The notes: generated from the letters alone by a model not told the origin. Positions 45,452 to 54,314 are shown, counted from the first letter of the stretch. The stretch is DNA of 64,000 nucleotides from Haladaptatus sp. R4 (GCF_001625445.1 NZ_LWHG01000021.1:372001-436000); one strand, 5' to 3'. Program-made: numbers and translations.

Positions 45452-46254
45452 CGGTTGGACTGCCAGCGGTCACAGGCGTCCATATCGGTCATTCGCTGGT
45501 CGTGGAGTCCACAATAGGGCGTCATACCCGAGTCGGTACGGACGTAATCGAAGTGGGCGCAGTTGCCGCAGTACGTGTCCGTCGGGTTCGTCGGGGACGG
45601 AGCGGACGGCCGGTCAGTATCCATCGGCGAGATGATGTCGTCGCTCGCCGCGCCGCCGTCGCTAACGGGGGCGCTGGGGGACTCCATGCCGGTCGGGTCG
45701 TCGCCGAAGACGCCGATGCCGCCAAACCCGCGCGGTTTCTCGACTTCGATTATTTTCGTCTCGCCCTTGCGCGTGACTTCCATCGTGACGGTTCCGCCGG
45801 GGTCGTTCCGCGTCTTGAAGTTCACGACGGCGGTGAACAGACACCAGAACGTCGTCATGAGGCCGACGAAGTAGATGGCGACGACGGGCAGCGTGAGGTG
45901 TTGGCCGTGTCCGGCCCAGTGATGCGGGTAGGCGTACCAGAACATGGCGACGCCGAGAATCGTGATACTGGACCCGATGGCCGCCGCCGCGCGCACGCGG
46001 TCGCTCGTCGCCGGGAGGACGACGAACACGCCGACGAAAACGGCGGGGACGCCCAGACCGGCGGTGACACCCGCGAACTTCCGTGCGCCGTACACGTCCA
46101 GTCCGACGGCCGAGAACAGGTTCGTCGTCCCCGCGAGGATTCCCACGACGACGAGCAACGACCCGGCGAGAAACAGACCGACGCCGAGATAGAGACGCCG
46201 GGGGCGCTTTTTCACGCCGCCGTGCCCTTCGTACGTTTCCCCGAGGCTTGTCAT
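45448..46254 (-). CDS. Haloarchaeal membrane protein with C-terminal zinc-ribbon-like domain
   Basis: The 268-residue protein has about four membrane helices in residues 20-140 and a beta-rich cytosolic stretch (GGTVTMEVTRKGETKIIEVE). A Ser/Pro/Asp linker follows, and then a Cys-rich end: CGNCAHFDYVRTDSGMTPYC and later C in DACDRW. The tail probably binds zinc. Similar proteins are widespread in haloarchaea as a DUF. Function is unknown. Confidence 0.85.
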   Translation of the reverse strand: MTSLGETYEGHGGVKKRPRRLYLGVGLFLAGSLLVVVGILAGTTNLFSAVGLDVYGARKFAGVTAGLGVPAVFVGVFVVLPATSDRVRAAAAIGSSITILGVAMFWYAYPHHWAGHGQHLTLPVVAIYFVGLMTTFWCLFTAVVNFKTRNDPGGTVTMEVTRKGETKIIEVEKPRGFGGIGVFGDDPTGMESPSAPVSDGGAASDDIISPMDTDRPSAPSPTNPTDTYCGNCAHFDYVRTDSGMTPYCGLHDQRMTDMDACDRWQSNR

Positions 46255-46783
46255 GTATCTGCCATTGGAGTCCTCCTACTAAACTACTCCGTCAGACAGA
46301 CATCAGAATTATTATGCTTAAGTTCTATACCGGGCCGGAAGTCGGGTACTGAGACGATCATCATACGTTCTACTCTATCGACTGTTCTACTGTCCCTCGG
46401 AACCTACCACGATCTGATTAGTCCAACAGGCGATGAGTCGTGAGCGACCGTACGGGAGCGGTAGGCCGGTGTCACAACCGCCCAGAAATCTCGCATTGAC
46501 ACAACCGCCAGAGTCAGCAACCGACACAGCCGCCAGTCACCAGAAATTCCATCGAAAGACCTGCGGTCTTTCGAGCCATCAAAATCGCACCACGATTTTG
46601 AGACTCCGGAAAATCGAAGATTTTCCGGGCCGACGACCGACCACCGGGAGGGAGGAGTGCTTTTGGTCCAGCTTTTACAGGGAAGCGACGGCGGTTTCGT
46701 GTCGTTTACGAAACCGCCGTCAACTTCCCGTCGTAAAAGGTGGGTTCGAAAAGCATAATCCGCGCCCTCGCAAACGCCACGGT
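46255..46783. repeat. Repeat family 2, copy 2: ACCGCCAG units, three short hairpins and the GTGCTTTTGGTCCAG element
   Basis: No gene is visible. ACACAACCGCCAG-type units occur at about 46475-46540. Three perfect hairpins follow: TCGAAAGACC-TGC-GGTCTTTCGA (46552-46574), CAAAATCG-CACCA-CGATTTTG (46580-46600) and CCGGAAAATC-GAA-GATTTTCCGG (46606-46628). The last lies in a 28-bp block identical to 11876-11903. Then comes the conserved element at 46657-46748. The left part (46255-46430) is the AT-rich promoter side of the membrane-protein gene; the right end holds the promoter of the DUF5789 gene. Confidence 0.85.
46657..46748 (+). ncRNA. Candidate structured RNA/DNA element, copy 2
   Basis: GTGCTTTTGGTCCAG (46657-46671) is followed by a stem CTTTTAC/GTAAAAG (46672-46678 with 46733-46739), GGGAAG/CTTCCC (46680-46685 with 46724-46729) and a perfect 13-bp helix (46687-46699 with 46709-46721), and then GGTGGGTTCG. 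Flanks match copy 1 at 11930-11993 while the inner stem is unrelated in sequence yet fully paired. It lies 35 bp before the DUF5789 start, so here it could be a 5' leader. Confidence 0.45.
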
Positions 46784-47074
46784 ATGGCCGACGATAACGA
46801 AGACGAGGGACCCGCCGTCGAACTCGGCGACGGTGAACCCGTCGATGGCGCACCTATCGCGCGAATCTCTTCGCGGCTGTTCTGGCCCATTCAGAAGAGC
46901 GAAATCGCGCGCCGGGAAGGAAGCGAGACGATTCGAACGCCGGACGGACCACAGCAACTCGACGCCGTTCTGGAGGACGTCGACATGACGTACTTCCAGA
47001 CCGAGCAGGCATTCACGGGCGCGATTCGCGACGTCATCGGCACGGGTCCGGTCCCGACCGCCGACGATTCGTGA
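46784..47074 (+). CDS. DUF5789-type haloarchaeal small protein
   Basis: The 96-residue acidic protein starts MADDNEDEGPAVELGDGEPV and continues APIARISSRLFWPIQKSEIA with the end YFQTEQAFTGAIRDVIGTGP. The pattern matches a haloarchaeal DUF without known role. Its stop overlaps the GTG start of the CPBP gene (GTGA, 47071-47074), suggesting coupled expression. Confidence 0.83.
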   Translation: MADDNEDEGPAVELGDGEPVDGAPIARISSRLFWPIQKSEIARREGSETIRTPDGPQQLDAVLEDVDMTYFQTEQAFTGAIRDVIGTGPVPTADDS

Positions 47075-47757
47075 ACTTCTCCCGAAACGTCGAGGACGGA
47101 TCGTTCGGCCTCTCGTGGGTACAGTTGACGTTCCTCGTCGGTGGGATCATCACGGTTTCGTGGTCGTACCTACCGAGCACGGGAGGCAGCCTGAACCTAC
47201 GCGTCGTTCGCGACACGACGCTGTACATCCTGATTCCCGGCGTACTGGCGATAACGCACGGCCGTCACCTCGGCTATCGGGTGGATCGAAAGGCGATACG
47301 CAACACGTTGATTCTCGCGGCGTTCGTGATTCCGATTTACGTCGTCGGATCGTCGCTGCCGACCATTCGGACGTACTATCCGATGTGGGAGACGAGCGCG
47401 GCGCTCGGGAGCTTTCTCCCGCACTCGGTAAAGCAGTTCATCGTCGTGCTCGCGGCCGAGACCTACTACCGCGGGTTTCTCTGCGTCGGCCTGCGAAAGA
47501 TCGGGTACAAGAGCGCCTTCGTGAGTCCGGTGATCTATGCGTTTCATCACCTCGGAAAACCGCCCATCGAAGTCGTGCTGTCGGCACCGACGGACGTGCT
47601 GTTCGGCGTGGTGGATTTCAACTGCGATTCGTTGCTTCCGTCCGTCGTGGCCCACGGCGTCGGACTGATGCTTCTTGACTGGTTGGTGCTTCACAAGCCG
47701 CTCATTCCGCCCGAGAGGGTCGTCCACTGGCTCTCGTGGATTCCGGTGCACATGTGA
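47071..47757 (+). CDS. CPBP-family intramembrane protease-like protein (first Glu missing)
   Basis: The 228-residue membrane protein starts at GTG 47071. The CPBP/Abi region is present, but motif 1 (normally EExxxR) reads AETYYR, so one of the two catalytic Glu residues is Ala. Motif 2 reads YAFHH in place of FxxxH, and motif 3 has VVAHGVGL. Active members are Rce1-like glutamyl proteases; this one may be weak or catalytically dead. It is co-transcribed with DUF5789. Confidence 0.8.
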   Translation: MNFSRNVEDGSFGLSWVQLTFLVGGIITVSWSYLPSTGGSLNLRVVRDTTLYILIPGVLAITHGRHLGYRVDRKAIRNTLILAAFVIPIYVVGSSLPTIRTYYPMWETSAALGSFLPHSVKQFIVVLAAETYYRGFLCVGLRKIGYKSAFVSPVIYAFHHLGKPPIEVVLSAPTDVLFGVVDFNCDSLLPSVVAHGVGLMLLDWLVLHKPLIPPERVVHWLSWIPVHM

Positions 47758-47833
47758 TGGTGGTCGATTTTCCGCAGTTCGTCGCTTTCCTCGTTCGGAA
47801 CGTTCAACCGCCCCGCGGCGGAACCCCCACGTA

Positions 47834-48757
47834 ATGTTCGGGATGGTCGAGCGCGTGGAGGACGAGGTGTCCCCGATGGCGGCCCTCGCGGTCGCCATCG
47901 TCGCGGTCAGCACGAGCGCCATCCTCATCGAACTCAGTCACGCGCCGAGCATCATCAAGGCGTTTTATCGGTCGCTGTTCACGACGCTCCTCCTCGCGCC
48001 GCTCGCTGTTACGCGGTATCGGGACGACCTGCGAACCTTCTCGGGGCGGGATCTGTTCATCGCCGTCGTCACGGGGTGTGCCCTCGCCGCCCACTTCATC
48101 GCGTGGTTCGCGAGTCTGGACTGGACGACCGTCGCGGCGTCCGTGACGCTGGTCCAATCCCAACCGCTGTTCGTCGTTGTCGGCGCGTGGGCGCTGCTCG
48201 ACGAACGCGTCACCCGACGGACGATGGTCGGAATTTTCGTCGCACTGCTCGGAATGGTAGGGATGTCGCTGAGCGGCCTGCTCTCGAACGCCGCCGTCGC
48301 CGGGGCGCGGCCGCTGTACGGAAACGGACTCGCTATCGTCGGGGCGATAGCGGCGGCGGGATACGTCCTCGCCGGGCGGTCGCTCCGCCAGCGCGTGTCG
48401 CTGATTCCGTACGTGACGGTCGTGTACAGCGTGACCACCATCGTCTTGCTCGGTGCCGCACTGACCAGCGACGCGACGGTCTCCCTTACGGCCTACCGAC
48501 CGACGGAGTGGTTCCTCTTTCTCGGGATGGCCGTCGGGCCGGGAATCTTCGGCCACACGATAATCAACTGGGCGCTGAAGTACGTCGAATCGAGCGTCGT
48601 GAGCGTCACGCTCCTCGGCGAACCCGTGGGGAGCACGATTCTCGCGTTACTCATCCTCGGGCAGACGCCGGGCCTCGCAACCGTCATCGGCGGGGCCGTC
48701 GTGCTCGCCGGGATCTACGTCGCTTCGACCGGGGGAAAAAGCGCGGCGTCCCAGTAG
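47834..48757 (+). CDS. EamA/DMT-superfamily transporter
   Basis: The 307-residue protein has ten hydrophobic helices in two EamA repeats, with SHAPSIIKAFYRSLFTTLLL in the first and LKYVESSVVSVTLLGEPVGS in the second. It is a drug/metabolite exporter type of unknown cargo. The start at 47834 (MFGMVERVEDEVSPM) was chosen; 47843 is an alternative. Confidence 0.88.
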   Translation: MFGMVERVEDEVSPMAALAVAIVAVSTSAILIELSHAPSIIKAFYRSLFTTLLLAPLAVTRYRDDLRTFSGRDLFIAVVTGCALAAHFIAWFASLDWTTVAASVTLVQSQPLFVVVGAWALLDERVTRRTMVGIFVALLGMVGMSLSGLLSNAAVAGARPLYGNGLAIVGAIAAAGYVLAGRSLRQRVSLIPYVTVVYSVTTIVLLGAALTSDATVSLTAYRPTEWFLFLGMAVGPGIFGHTIINWALKYVESSVVSVTLLGEPVGSTILALLILGQTPGLATVIGGAVVLAGIYVASTGGKSAASQ

Positions 48758-48799
48758 CCGATAGTCGGTGATCGGTAGTCGGTACCCAGTACTCGGCAC

Positions 48800-49528
48800 T
48801 CAGTACTCCGGCCGTTCCTCGTACTCGATCGGGTCGCGCACGCCGACGTTCTGGAACGCCTGCAAGCGAAGCGCACACGAATCACAGGTTCCGCAGGCCG
48901 GTTCCTCCGCACGGTAGCAACTCCACGTCAGTTCGTACGGAACGTCGAGTTCGACGCCGCGCTCCGCGATATCGGTCTTGCGGAACTCGACGAACGGCGC
49001 GACGAGTTCGATGTTCGTTTCGTCCTTCGTGCCGGTGTCCACCACGTTCTGGAACGCCTCGAAGAACTGTGGGCGGCAGTCGGGATACCCCGAAAAGTCC
49101 TCGCTGTGTGCGCCGATGAAGACGGCATCGCAGTCGTTCGCTTCCGCGCAGGAGACCGCCATCGAGAGCAGGTTCGCGTTCCGGAACGGGACGTAGGTGT
49201 CCGGCACTTCGTCGCTCTCCAAGTCGGCGTCCTCGACGTCCATCTCGTCGTCGGTCAGGCTCGATCCACCGATCTTCGCGAGGTGGCTCGTCTCGACGTG
49301 CAGGAAGCCAGCGTCGAGTTCCTCGGCCTGTCGCTTCGCGCAGTCGAACTCCTTCGCCTCGGTTCGTTGGCCGTAGGACGTGTGCAGGAAGTACGGTTCG
49401 TATCCGCGTTCGCGTGCTTCGTAGGCCACGGTCGCACTGTCCATCCCGCCGGAGGCGAGGATGACGGCGCGTTTTTCGGTCTGTTCGTCCGTCGCAGTCG
49501 AGTCGTCGGATGAATCGTTCGATGTCAT
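48800..49528 (-). CDS. queC: 7-Cyano-7-deazaguanine synthase
   Basis: The 242-residue protein has the ATP-pyrophosphatase loop SGGMDS (residues 26-31) and the zinc-binding end SCYRAEEPACGTCDSC. It converts CDG to preQ0 with ATP and ammonia. In archaea preQ0 is the precursor of archaeosine in tRNA. It is the last gene of a queD-queE-queC set on the minus strand, 32 bp after queE. Confidence 0.94.
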   Translation of the reverse strand: MTSNDSSDDSTATDEQTEKRAVILASGGMDSATVAYEARERGYEPYFLHTSYGQRTEAKEFDCAKRQAEELDAGFLHVETSHLAKIGGSSLTDDEMDVEDADLESDEVPDTYVPFRNANLLSMAVSCAEANDCDAVFIGAHSEDFSGYPDCRPQFFEAFQNVVDTGTKDETNIELVAPFVEFRKTDIAERGVELDVPYELTWSCYRAEEPACGTCDSCALRLQAFQNVGVRDPIEYEERPEY

Positions 49529-49560
49529 GAATATCGTCTATCGTGTTTCGTATCTCGCGT

Positions 49561-50343
49561 TCAGGTTCCGGGGACGTCGTTCCACAGGTCCACGTGCAGG
49601 CGCGGCGTGTATCGATAGCCGTACTCCATCGCCAGTTCGGCGACCCGTTCACGGTTCTCGTCCAGTCCGTCGCGGGTCGCTCCCTCGGGCATCAACAGTA
49701 CGTCCGTGTCGGATAGCGGTTCGTCGGCGGCATCACGAACGGCCGAAACCAGTTCCTCTATCTCTTCCAGGTCGGCGTCGTCGGTGACGACGAACTTCAA
49801 TTGGGTTTCGTACGCGTCCACGAGTCCCGCGAGCGTCCCCACATCGATCCGTCGCTCCTCGTGTCGTTCCGCCCACTCGCCGTCGCCTTTCGGGTCGTTC
49901 TCCGGCGTCGGGGTCGAGGAGGCCAGTTTTGGGCTGACGCTCGCCAGATCGATCGGTGCGTCGGGGAGGAACGTCCCGTTCGTCTCGACGGTCGTGTGAT
50001 AGCCCAGTTCCGAAAGCCGGTCGAGCAGGGTGACCGACTCCCCGTGAACCAGCGGTTCGCCGCCCGTGAGGACGACGTGGTTCGCGTCGTAGGACTCGAC
50101 CTCCGCGACGATGTCGTCCAGCGTCATTCGGGCGTGTGTCGGTTCCCACGAGGTGTGATACGAATCGCAGAACCAGCACCGAAGGTTACAGCCACTCGTC
50201 CGGACGAACACGCTCGGAACGCCCGCGAGTTTGCCCTCGCCCTGCAACGAGTAGAACAACTCGTTGATGGGAAGCGACGGTTCGTCCGAGTCCGCTTCCT
50301 CATCGCGTTCGGTTTCTTCCGGACCGGTTGCGTTCACTGGCAT
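49561..50343 (-). CDS. queE: 7-Carboxy-7-deazaguanine synthase
   Basis: The 260-residue radical SAM protein has CNLRCWFC (C52, C56, C59) and GGEPLVHGE. It rearranges 6-carboxytetrahydropterin to CDG, the second step of preQ0 synthesis. I chose the ATG at 50343, two bases after the queD stop. The N-terminal 25 residues are an acidic extension. Confidence 0.94.
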   Translation of the reverse strand: MPVNATGPEETERDEEADSDEPSLPINELFYSLQGEGKLAGVPSVFVRTSGCNLRCWFCDSYHTSWEPTHARMTLDDIVAEVESYDANHVVLTGGEPLVHGESVTLLDRLSELGYHTTVETNGTFLPDAPIDLASVSPKLASSTPTPENDPKGDGEWAERHEERRIDVGTLAGLVDAYETQLKFVVTDDADLEEIEELVSAVRDAADEPLSDTDVLLMPEGATRDGLDENRERVAELAMEYGYRYTPRLHVDLWNDVPGT

Positions 50344-50345
50344 GA

Positions 50346-50783
50346 TCAGACCGGTGCACCACAGAGTTCGGACGTCTCGTTCACCTGTACCCCGACTTTG
50401 GAGACGTTGTCGGGCAACTCCTCCATGAACCGGCGTTCCAGTTCGAGGCTCATCACCTCGGCGGTCGGCGGGTCCTCGAAGAGGACGACCGCCGCCCCGT
50501 CGCCGCTCTCCTCGAACGCCTCCACCAGCGGGTCGCCGTCCTCCAGCAGGAACATGTGATCCCACTCGTCGATTATCGACGTGATATCTCCCTTGTCCAC
50601 GACCCACCCTTCCTCGGTGAGTTCGCCGACCACGGTCACCTCTATCTCGTAGTTGTGACCGTGCGGTCGGCTACATTTCCCGTCGTGATGCAGCAATCGA
50701 TGCCCGGTGCTGATGCGAATCGGACGGTCGCGTCCGATATGCAGCGTTCGTTCCGGGGATGATTCGAGTAGCGATCCAGTCAT
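50346..50783 (-). CDS. queD: 6-Carboxytetrahydropterin synthase
   Basis: The 145-residue T-fold protein has zinc-binding His28 (STGHRL) and H41/H43 in SRPHGHNYE, plus catalytic C37 (DGKCSRPHG), and the later WDHMFLLEDGDPL. It converts dihydroneopterin triphosphate for queuosine/archaeosine synthesis. It leads the operon; a TATA-like ACTTAAAC (minus strand GTTTAAGT) about 28 bases upstream fits a leaderless start. Confidence 0.93.
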   Translation of the reverse strand: MTGSLLESSPERTLHIGRDRPIRISTGHRLLHHDGKCSRPHGHNYEIEVTVVGELTEEGWVVDKGDITSIIDEWDHMFLLEDGDPLVEAFEESGDGAAVVLFEDPPTAEVMSLELERRFMEELPDNVSKVGVQVNETSELCGAPV

Positions 50784-50944
50784 ATTCGGAGATTATCGAG
50801 AGAATACTTAAACGCCACTACTCCGAGCCGTGGTACAAATGGAGGCCGTCGATTACTCGCTGTTGAACGATATCGGCGAGGAGGAGTCACCAGTTATTCA
50901 TCGCAATCGTAATATCTATAGTAAATATCTTCATCCTCTCCAAC

Positions 50945-51178
50945 ATGAAAAGCCCTCTCGAAACGTTGCAGAACTTCGGCGAATTGGAAGACCACGAGAA
51001 AGTTCGATTCCTCATCAGGGGAAGCGGGGTGATGATCGTCCTCCTCGGCGTCCTGCTGTTTTTCACGCTCGACGGGATGTTCGTCCCGGCGATTTTCGTC
51101 GTCGTCGGTCTCCTCGACGTCACCGTCATCTCGACGTTCATCGCGAACCAGCAGAAGAAATCGAACGAGAGCATCTGA
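50945..51178 (+). CDS. Small membrane protein
   Basis: The 77-residue protein has a charged start (MKSPLETLQNFGELEDHEKV) and two hydrophobic spans, at about residues 27-42 and 46-65, ending in QQKKSNESI. No function is recognised. It is divergent from queD and has an AT-rich upstream region (CTATAGTAAATATC). Confidence 0.7.
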   Translation: MKSPLETLQNFGELEDHEKVRFLIRGSGVMIVLLGVLLFFTLDGMFVPAIFVVVGLLDVTVISTFIANQQKKSNESI

Positions 51179-51282
51179 GACGGAAGATCTCTACACCGGT
51201 TGGTGAGTATTTGATGCAATAAATAGATCATATTTTTCTGGAAGAATGGGATTATAGCATAATAGAGAGATATGTGTAATGC

Positions 51283-51519
51283 ATGGAAAGTACCACGGAG
51301 TGGAGTAACCCACTCAGCATCCTGGGTTTTGCTACGATCACAATTGCAATTATTACATTTATACTTGCGTTTCAACATCCATTATGCCTCAATCAAGCAA
51401 GTCCCTCAGGTGGATCCTGTGCCCCAAATATCAACTATTGGGGACCGGGCTTACTAGCGTTGATTGCAGGGGCTACTCTCGCAGTACTTGGGAAACGACT
51501 AGCGGAACCTGCCTCTTAA
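51283..51519 (+). CDS. Small AT-rich membrane protein of unknown origin
   Basis: The 78-residue protein has two hydrophobic spans (LGFATITIAIITFILAF and GPGLLALIAGATLAVLG) and a Cys pair between them. Codon use is distinctly AT-rich (ATA, ATT, CAA) compared with its neighbours. It lies in an AT-rich stretch (51180-51590) next to tRNA-Glu, a common place for transferred DNA. I do not recognise it. Confidence 0.6.
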   Translation: MESTTEWSNPLSILGFATITIAIITFILAFQHPLCLNQASPSGGSCAPNINYWGPGLLALIAGATLAVLGKRLAEPAS

Positions 51520-51594
51520 CCGTATACGATGAGTACGGTTGTTTTACTTCGTGTTCGCAGTACTGCTATCGCTCGGACGTTTACTTCTAGAAAA

Positions 51595-51669
51595 TGCTCC
51601 GTCAGGGATTCGAACCCTGGTCCTTGCCGTGAGAGGGCAAGATGATTGGCCGGACTACACCAACGGAGC
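51595..51669 (-). tRNA. tRNA-Glu (CTC)
   Basis: The minus strand reads GCTCCGTTGGTGTAGTCC at the 5' end, then an anticodon arm TTGCC-CTCTCAC-GGCAA with anticodon CTC, and the T arm GGTTCGAATCCC. The acceptor stem GCTCCGT pairs with ACGGAGC, with discriminator A. The 75-nt length suits haloarchaeal tRNA-Glu. CCA is not encoded. Confidence 0.95.
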
Positions 51670-51807
51670 GTGTGTACTCAATCGTAATCGCACGGACTGT
51701 TTAACAGTTGCGTTTCGGAAGCGCCGTGGCGCGGTATGACACATTCTGAAGCGGGAACACGCATCGCTCCCGATGCAGTTCGCACCGAAAAAAAAAACCG
51801 ATGGTCC

Positions 51808-53001
51808 TCAACGGTCGAGTGGCGACCCGGCGGCATCCGGTTCATGCCCGTCGAGGCTGATGATGTTCTCACGACCGACGCGGAGCTTACTGATATCGCC
51901 CTCCTCCTCCATCTCCGAGAGGAGCATGCTGACCTTGGATTTCGACCAGCCGGTCTCGTCCACGATGTTGACCTGCTTCATCCGGCCGCCGTTCTCGCGG
52001 AGGAGTTTCTTCACCCGTGCCTCGTCGGTCAGCAGTTCCTCGTCGCTGACTGCGGGTTCGGCAGGCGGAGTGTTCGACTCGGGAGTCGCTGCGGCACCGC
52101 CAGCACCAGCACCGCCACCGCCGCCACCCGGTGTGCTTCGACCGGACGAAAGTGAACCGAGGCTCCCCTGCCGCCACATGAACACCGCGACCAGCCCGAT
52201 GAGGACTAGAACGACTGCGATGAACCACATCATCGGCGACCGTGAGTTGGAACCTTGGTTCCCACCGCCGGGTGGAACGCTGCTGTTGTTCGTGGACGTC
52301 GTCGTGGTCGTCGTGCTACTCTGGGGTGGTGAGGAGAACTTCACCATCGGATGCTGATCGGTGAACTCCCGTGGACCGGTCCAGGACACGGAACTGCTTT
52401 CCGCTAACGTGTCCCCGGACATGTTCACTCCCTTCGTCGGGCGAACTTTCTCGAAGGTCATCCCGTCCGCGTGGTTGATGACGAGCGTCTGGTCTTTCCC
52501 GAGATAGAGGCCGCCCTTGAACACGTCGCCGATGTTCGTGACGTTGCCGCTACCGTACGCGAACGAGGACCACGTAAACGACATCTCGACGACGCCTCGG
52601 GTCGTATCTCCGTCGATCCCTTCCTGGTTGATGTAGGCGTTCTTCGAGAAGTTGCTGGCGGCCATCTTCCGTTTCGTTCGGTTGTTCGCCGTCCTCGTGA
52701 GGTTGACGGCGTTTTCCCTGAAGCTCTTGTACATCTCGGTGTCGGAAGAGTTGAACCGGTTTGAAAATTCCTTGAACTGTTCGCGTTCCTGTTTGTTATT
52801 CAACGTTTTCTCGTAGCGAAATGTCCAGAGAGCGTCGGCACTGTTCTTATAGACGAAAATATGAAATTCGACATCATCGAACTCCTGGGAAGTGGTAATC
52901 TTTTGCGGAGTCGTCGGAGCATTGCTCTGGGCTGTCCCGGAAGCGGGAATCAGCGCGACGAGCAGCACCGTGATGAGGCCGACAGCCAGGAGCCGTCTCA
53001 T
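51808..53001 (-). CDS. Membrane-anchored protein with extracellular domain and cytosolic winged helix
   Basis: The 397-residue protein has a signal-like start (MRRLLAVGLITVLLVALIPA), about 230 residues of probable outer domain rich in N and T with several N-x-S/T sites, and a Thr/Ser/Gly linker. One membrane helix follows (MMWFIAVVLVLIGLVAVFMW), then a Gly/Ala linker and a C-terminal winged helix: EARVKKLLRENGGRMKQVNI, VDETGWSKSKVSMLLSEMEE. That matches a haloarchaeal family that may pass an outer signal to DNA in one protein. I chose the ATG at 53001; an ATG at 53055 would add 18 residues before the leader. Confidence 0.85.
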   Translation of the reverse strand: MRRLLAVGLITVLLVALIPASGTAQSNAPTTPQKITTSQEFDDVEFHIFVYKNSADALWTFRYEKTLNNKQEREQFKEFSNRFNSSDTEMYKSFRENAVNLTRTANNRTKRKMAASNFSKNAYINQEGIDGDTTRGVVEMSFTWSSFAYGSGNVTNIGDVFKGGLYLGKDQTLVINHADGMTFEKVRPTKGVNMSGDTLAESSSVSWTGPREFTDQHPMVKFSSPPQSSTTTTTTSTNNSSVPPGGGNQGSNSRSPMMWFIAVVLVLIGLVAVFMWRQGSLGSLSSGRSTPGGGGGGAGAGGAAATPESNTPPAEPAVSDEELLTDEARVKKLLRENGGRMKQVNIVDETGWSKSKVSMLLSEMEEEGDISKLRVGRENIISLDGHEPDAAGSPLDR

Positions 53002-53051
53002 GTACCTTATCGTCCATGGCCGGATATAAAAGACCTTGTGACGTGAGGACG

Positions 53052-54203
53052 TCACCGAACTATGCTACCATTGCTCATGATTTTTGCCGGGGATTGCCAC
53101 GTTCGTTCGTCCTCACGGGGGTCGGAATCGAGGACGACGAGGTCCGCACGATAACCCTCCTCGACCAGTCCGACGTCCGACAACCCGAGGAGGTCGGCCG
53201 CGTTGACCGTCGCCGCCTCCAGCGCCGCTTCGGGCGACATCCCGTACTCGACCATCAGTTCGATTTCCTCGGGAATGTCGGCGTGGAAGTTGAACGGCGT
53301 TCCGGCGTCGGTTCCCATCGCGATGGGCACCTCGGCGTCCATCGCATACTCGAAGGCGTCCGCAACCGATTCGATGGCGTCTTCGGCCTTCTCGACCGCG
53401 TATTCGGGGATACCCGCTTCCGTCCCGTGTTCGACGATACCGGCGGACGCCTTCGCGGTCGGCACCCAGTAGGTACCCCGGTCGGCCATCATCTCCGCCG
53501 CTTCGCGGTCCATGAACGTCCCGTGTTCGATACTCGAAATTCCGGCACGAACGGCGTTCTTGATGCCTTCCGTCCCGTGTGCGTGGGCCGCCGTCGGCAC
53601 GTGCTTCGCGGCAGCCGTCTCCACCAGCGTCGTCAACTCGGCTTCGTCCAGTTCGGGGGAACCGGTGATCGCACCGTCCGTCAGAACGCCGCCGGTCGCC
53701 ATGCACTTGACGACGCCCGCACCGCGCTTGAGTTGCTCACGGACCGCCTTCTTCACCTCCGCTTCACCGTCCGCCTCGCGGCCGTGCCAGTGGCCGTGGC
53801 CGCCGGTCATGACGACGTTTTGGCCGCAGGCGACGATTCGAGGTCCCTCGATGAGTCCGGCTTCGATCGCATCCGCGGCGTCGAGCGCGAGCGTCGTCGG
53901 CGAACCGAGGTCACGAACCGTCGTCACACCCGCACGAAGGGCGTCGCGGAGGTTCGATACCGCACGATAGGAGAGCATCATGTCGCTGTCGCCGAACACC
54001 GACGTGACGTCCGGCCGACCGTCCATCGACGAGTGGATGTGCGAATCGATGAGCCCCGGGGCGACGAACTTCCCGCTCACGTCGAGTTCCTCGTCGGCGT
54101 CCGATACGTCCCCCACCGAGACTATCTCGCCGTCCTCGATGGCGACATCCGCCTCCCTGATCCCGTTTGCATCTACGACATCCGCACCGCGAAGTACGAG
54201 CAT
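53052..54203 (-). CDS. Amidohydrolase (imidazolonepropionase-like)
   Basis: The 383-residue metal-dependent hydrolase has DSHIHSSMDG (the HxH motif), KCMATGGVLTDG (Lys), AHAHGTEGI, SIEHGTFMD and GTDAGTP (catalytic Asp). The N- and C-terminal strands complete the small beta sandwich. Family members cleave cyclic amides, dipeptides (prolidase-type) or ureas. The substrate is not evident. The ATG at 54203 was chosen as the first in a coding context. Confidence 0.9.
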   Translation of the reverse strand: MLVLRGADVVDANGIREADVAIEDGEIVSVGDVSDADEELDVSGKFVAPGLIDSHIHSSMDGRPDVTSVFGDSDMMLSYRAVSNLRDALRAGVTTVRDLGSPTTLALDAADAIEAGLIEGPRIVACGQNVVMTGGHGHWHGREADGEAEVKKAVREQLKRGAGVVKCMATGGVLTDGAITGSPELDEAELTTLVETAAAKHVPTAAHAHGTEGIKNAVRAGISSIEHGTFMDREAAEMMADRGTYWVPTAKASAGIVEHGTEAGIPEYAVEKAEDAIESVADAFEYAMDAEVPIAMGTDAGTPFNFHADIPEEIELMVEYGMSPEAALEAATVNAADLLGLSDVGLVEEGYRADLVVLDSDPREDERTWQSPAKIMSNGSIVR

Positions 54204-54314
54204 GAGCGGTGTGAGACGCGGTGACGAGATAACCGTCAGGGTCCCGGCAGGGTGGGGGGAAGTTCTCAGCTCGTTGAGGAAAGAGGGAATTCGTTCGACG
54301 TGAAACGGAGGTGT

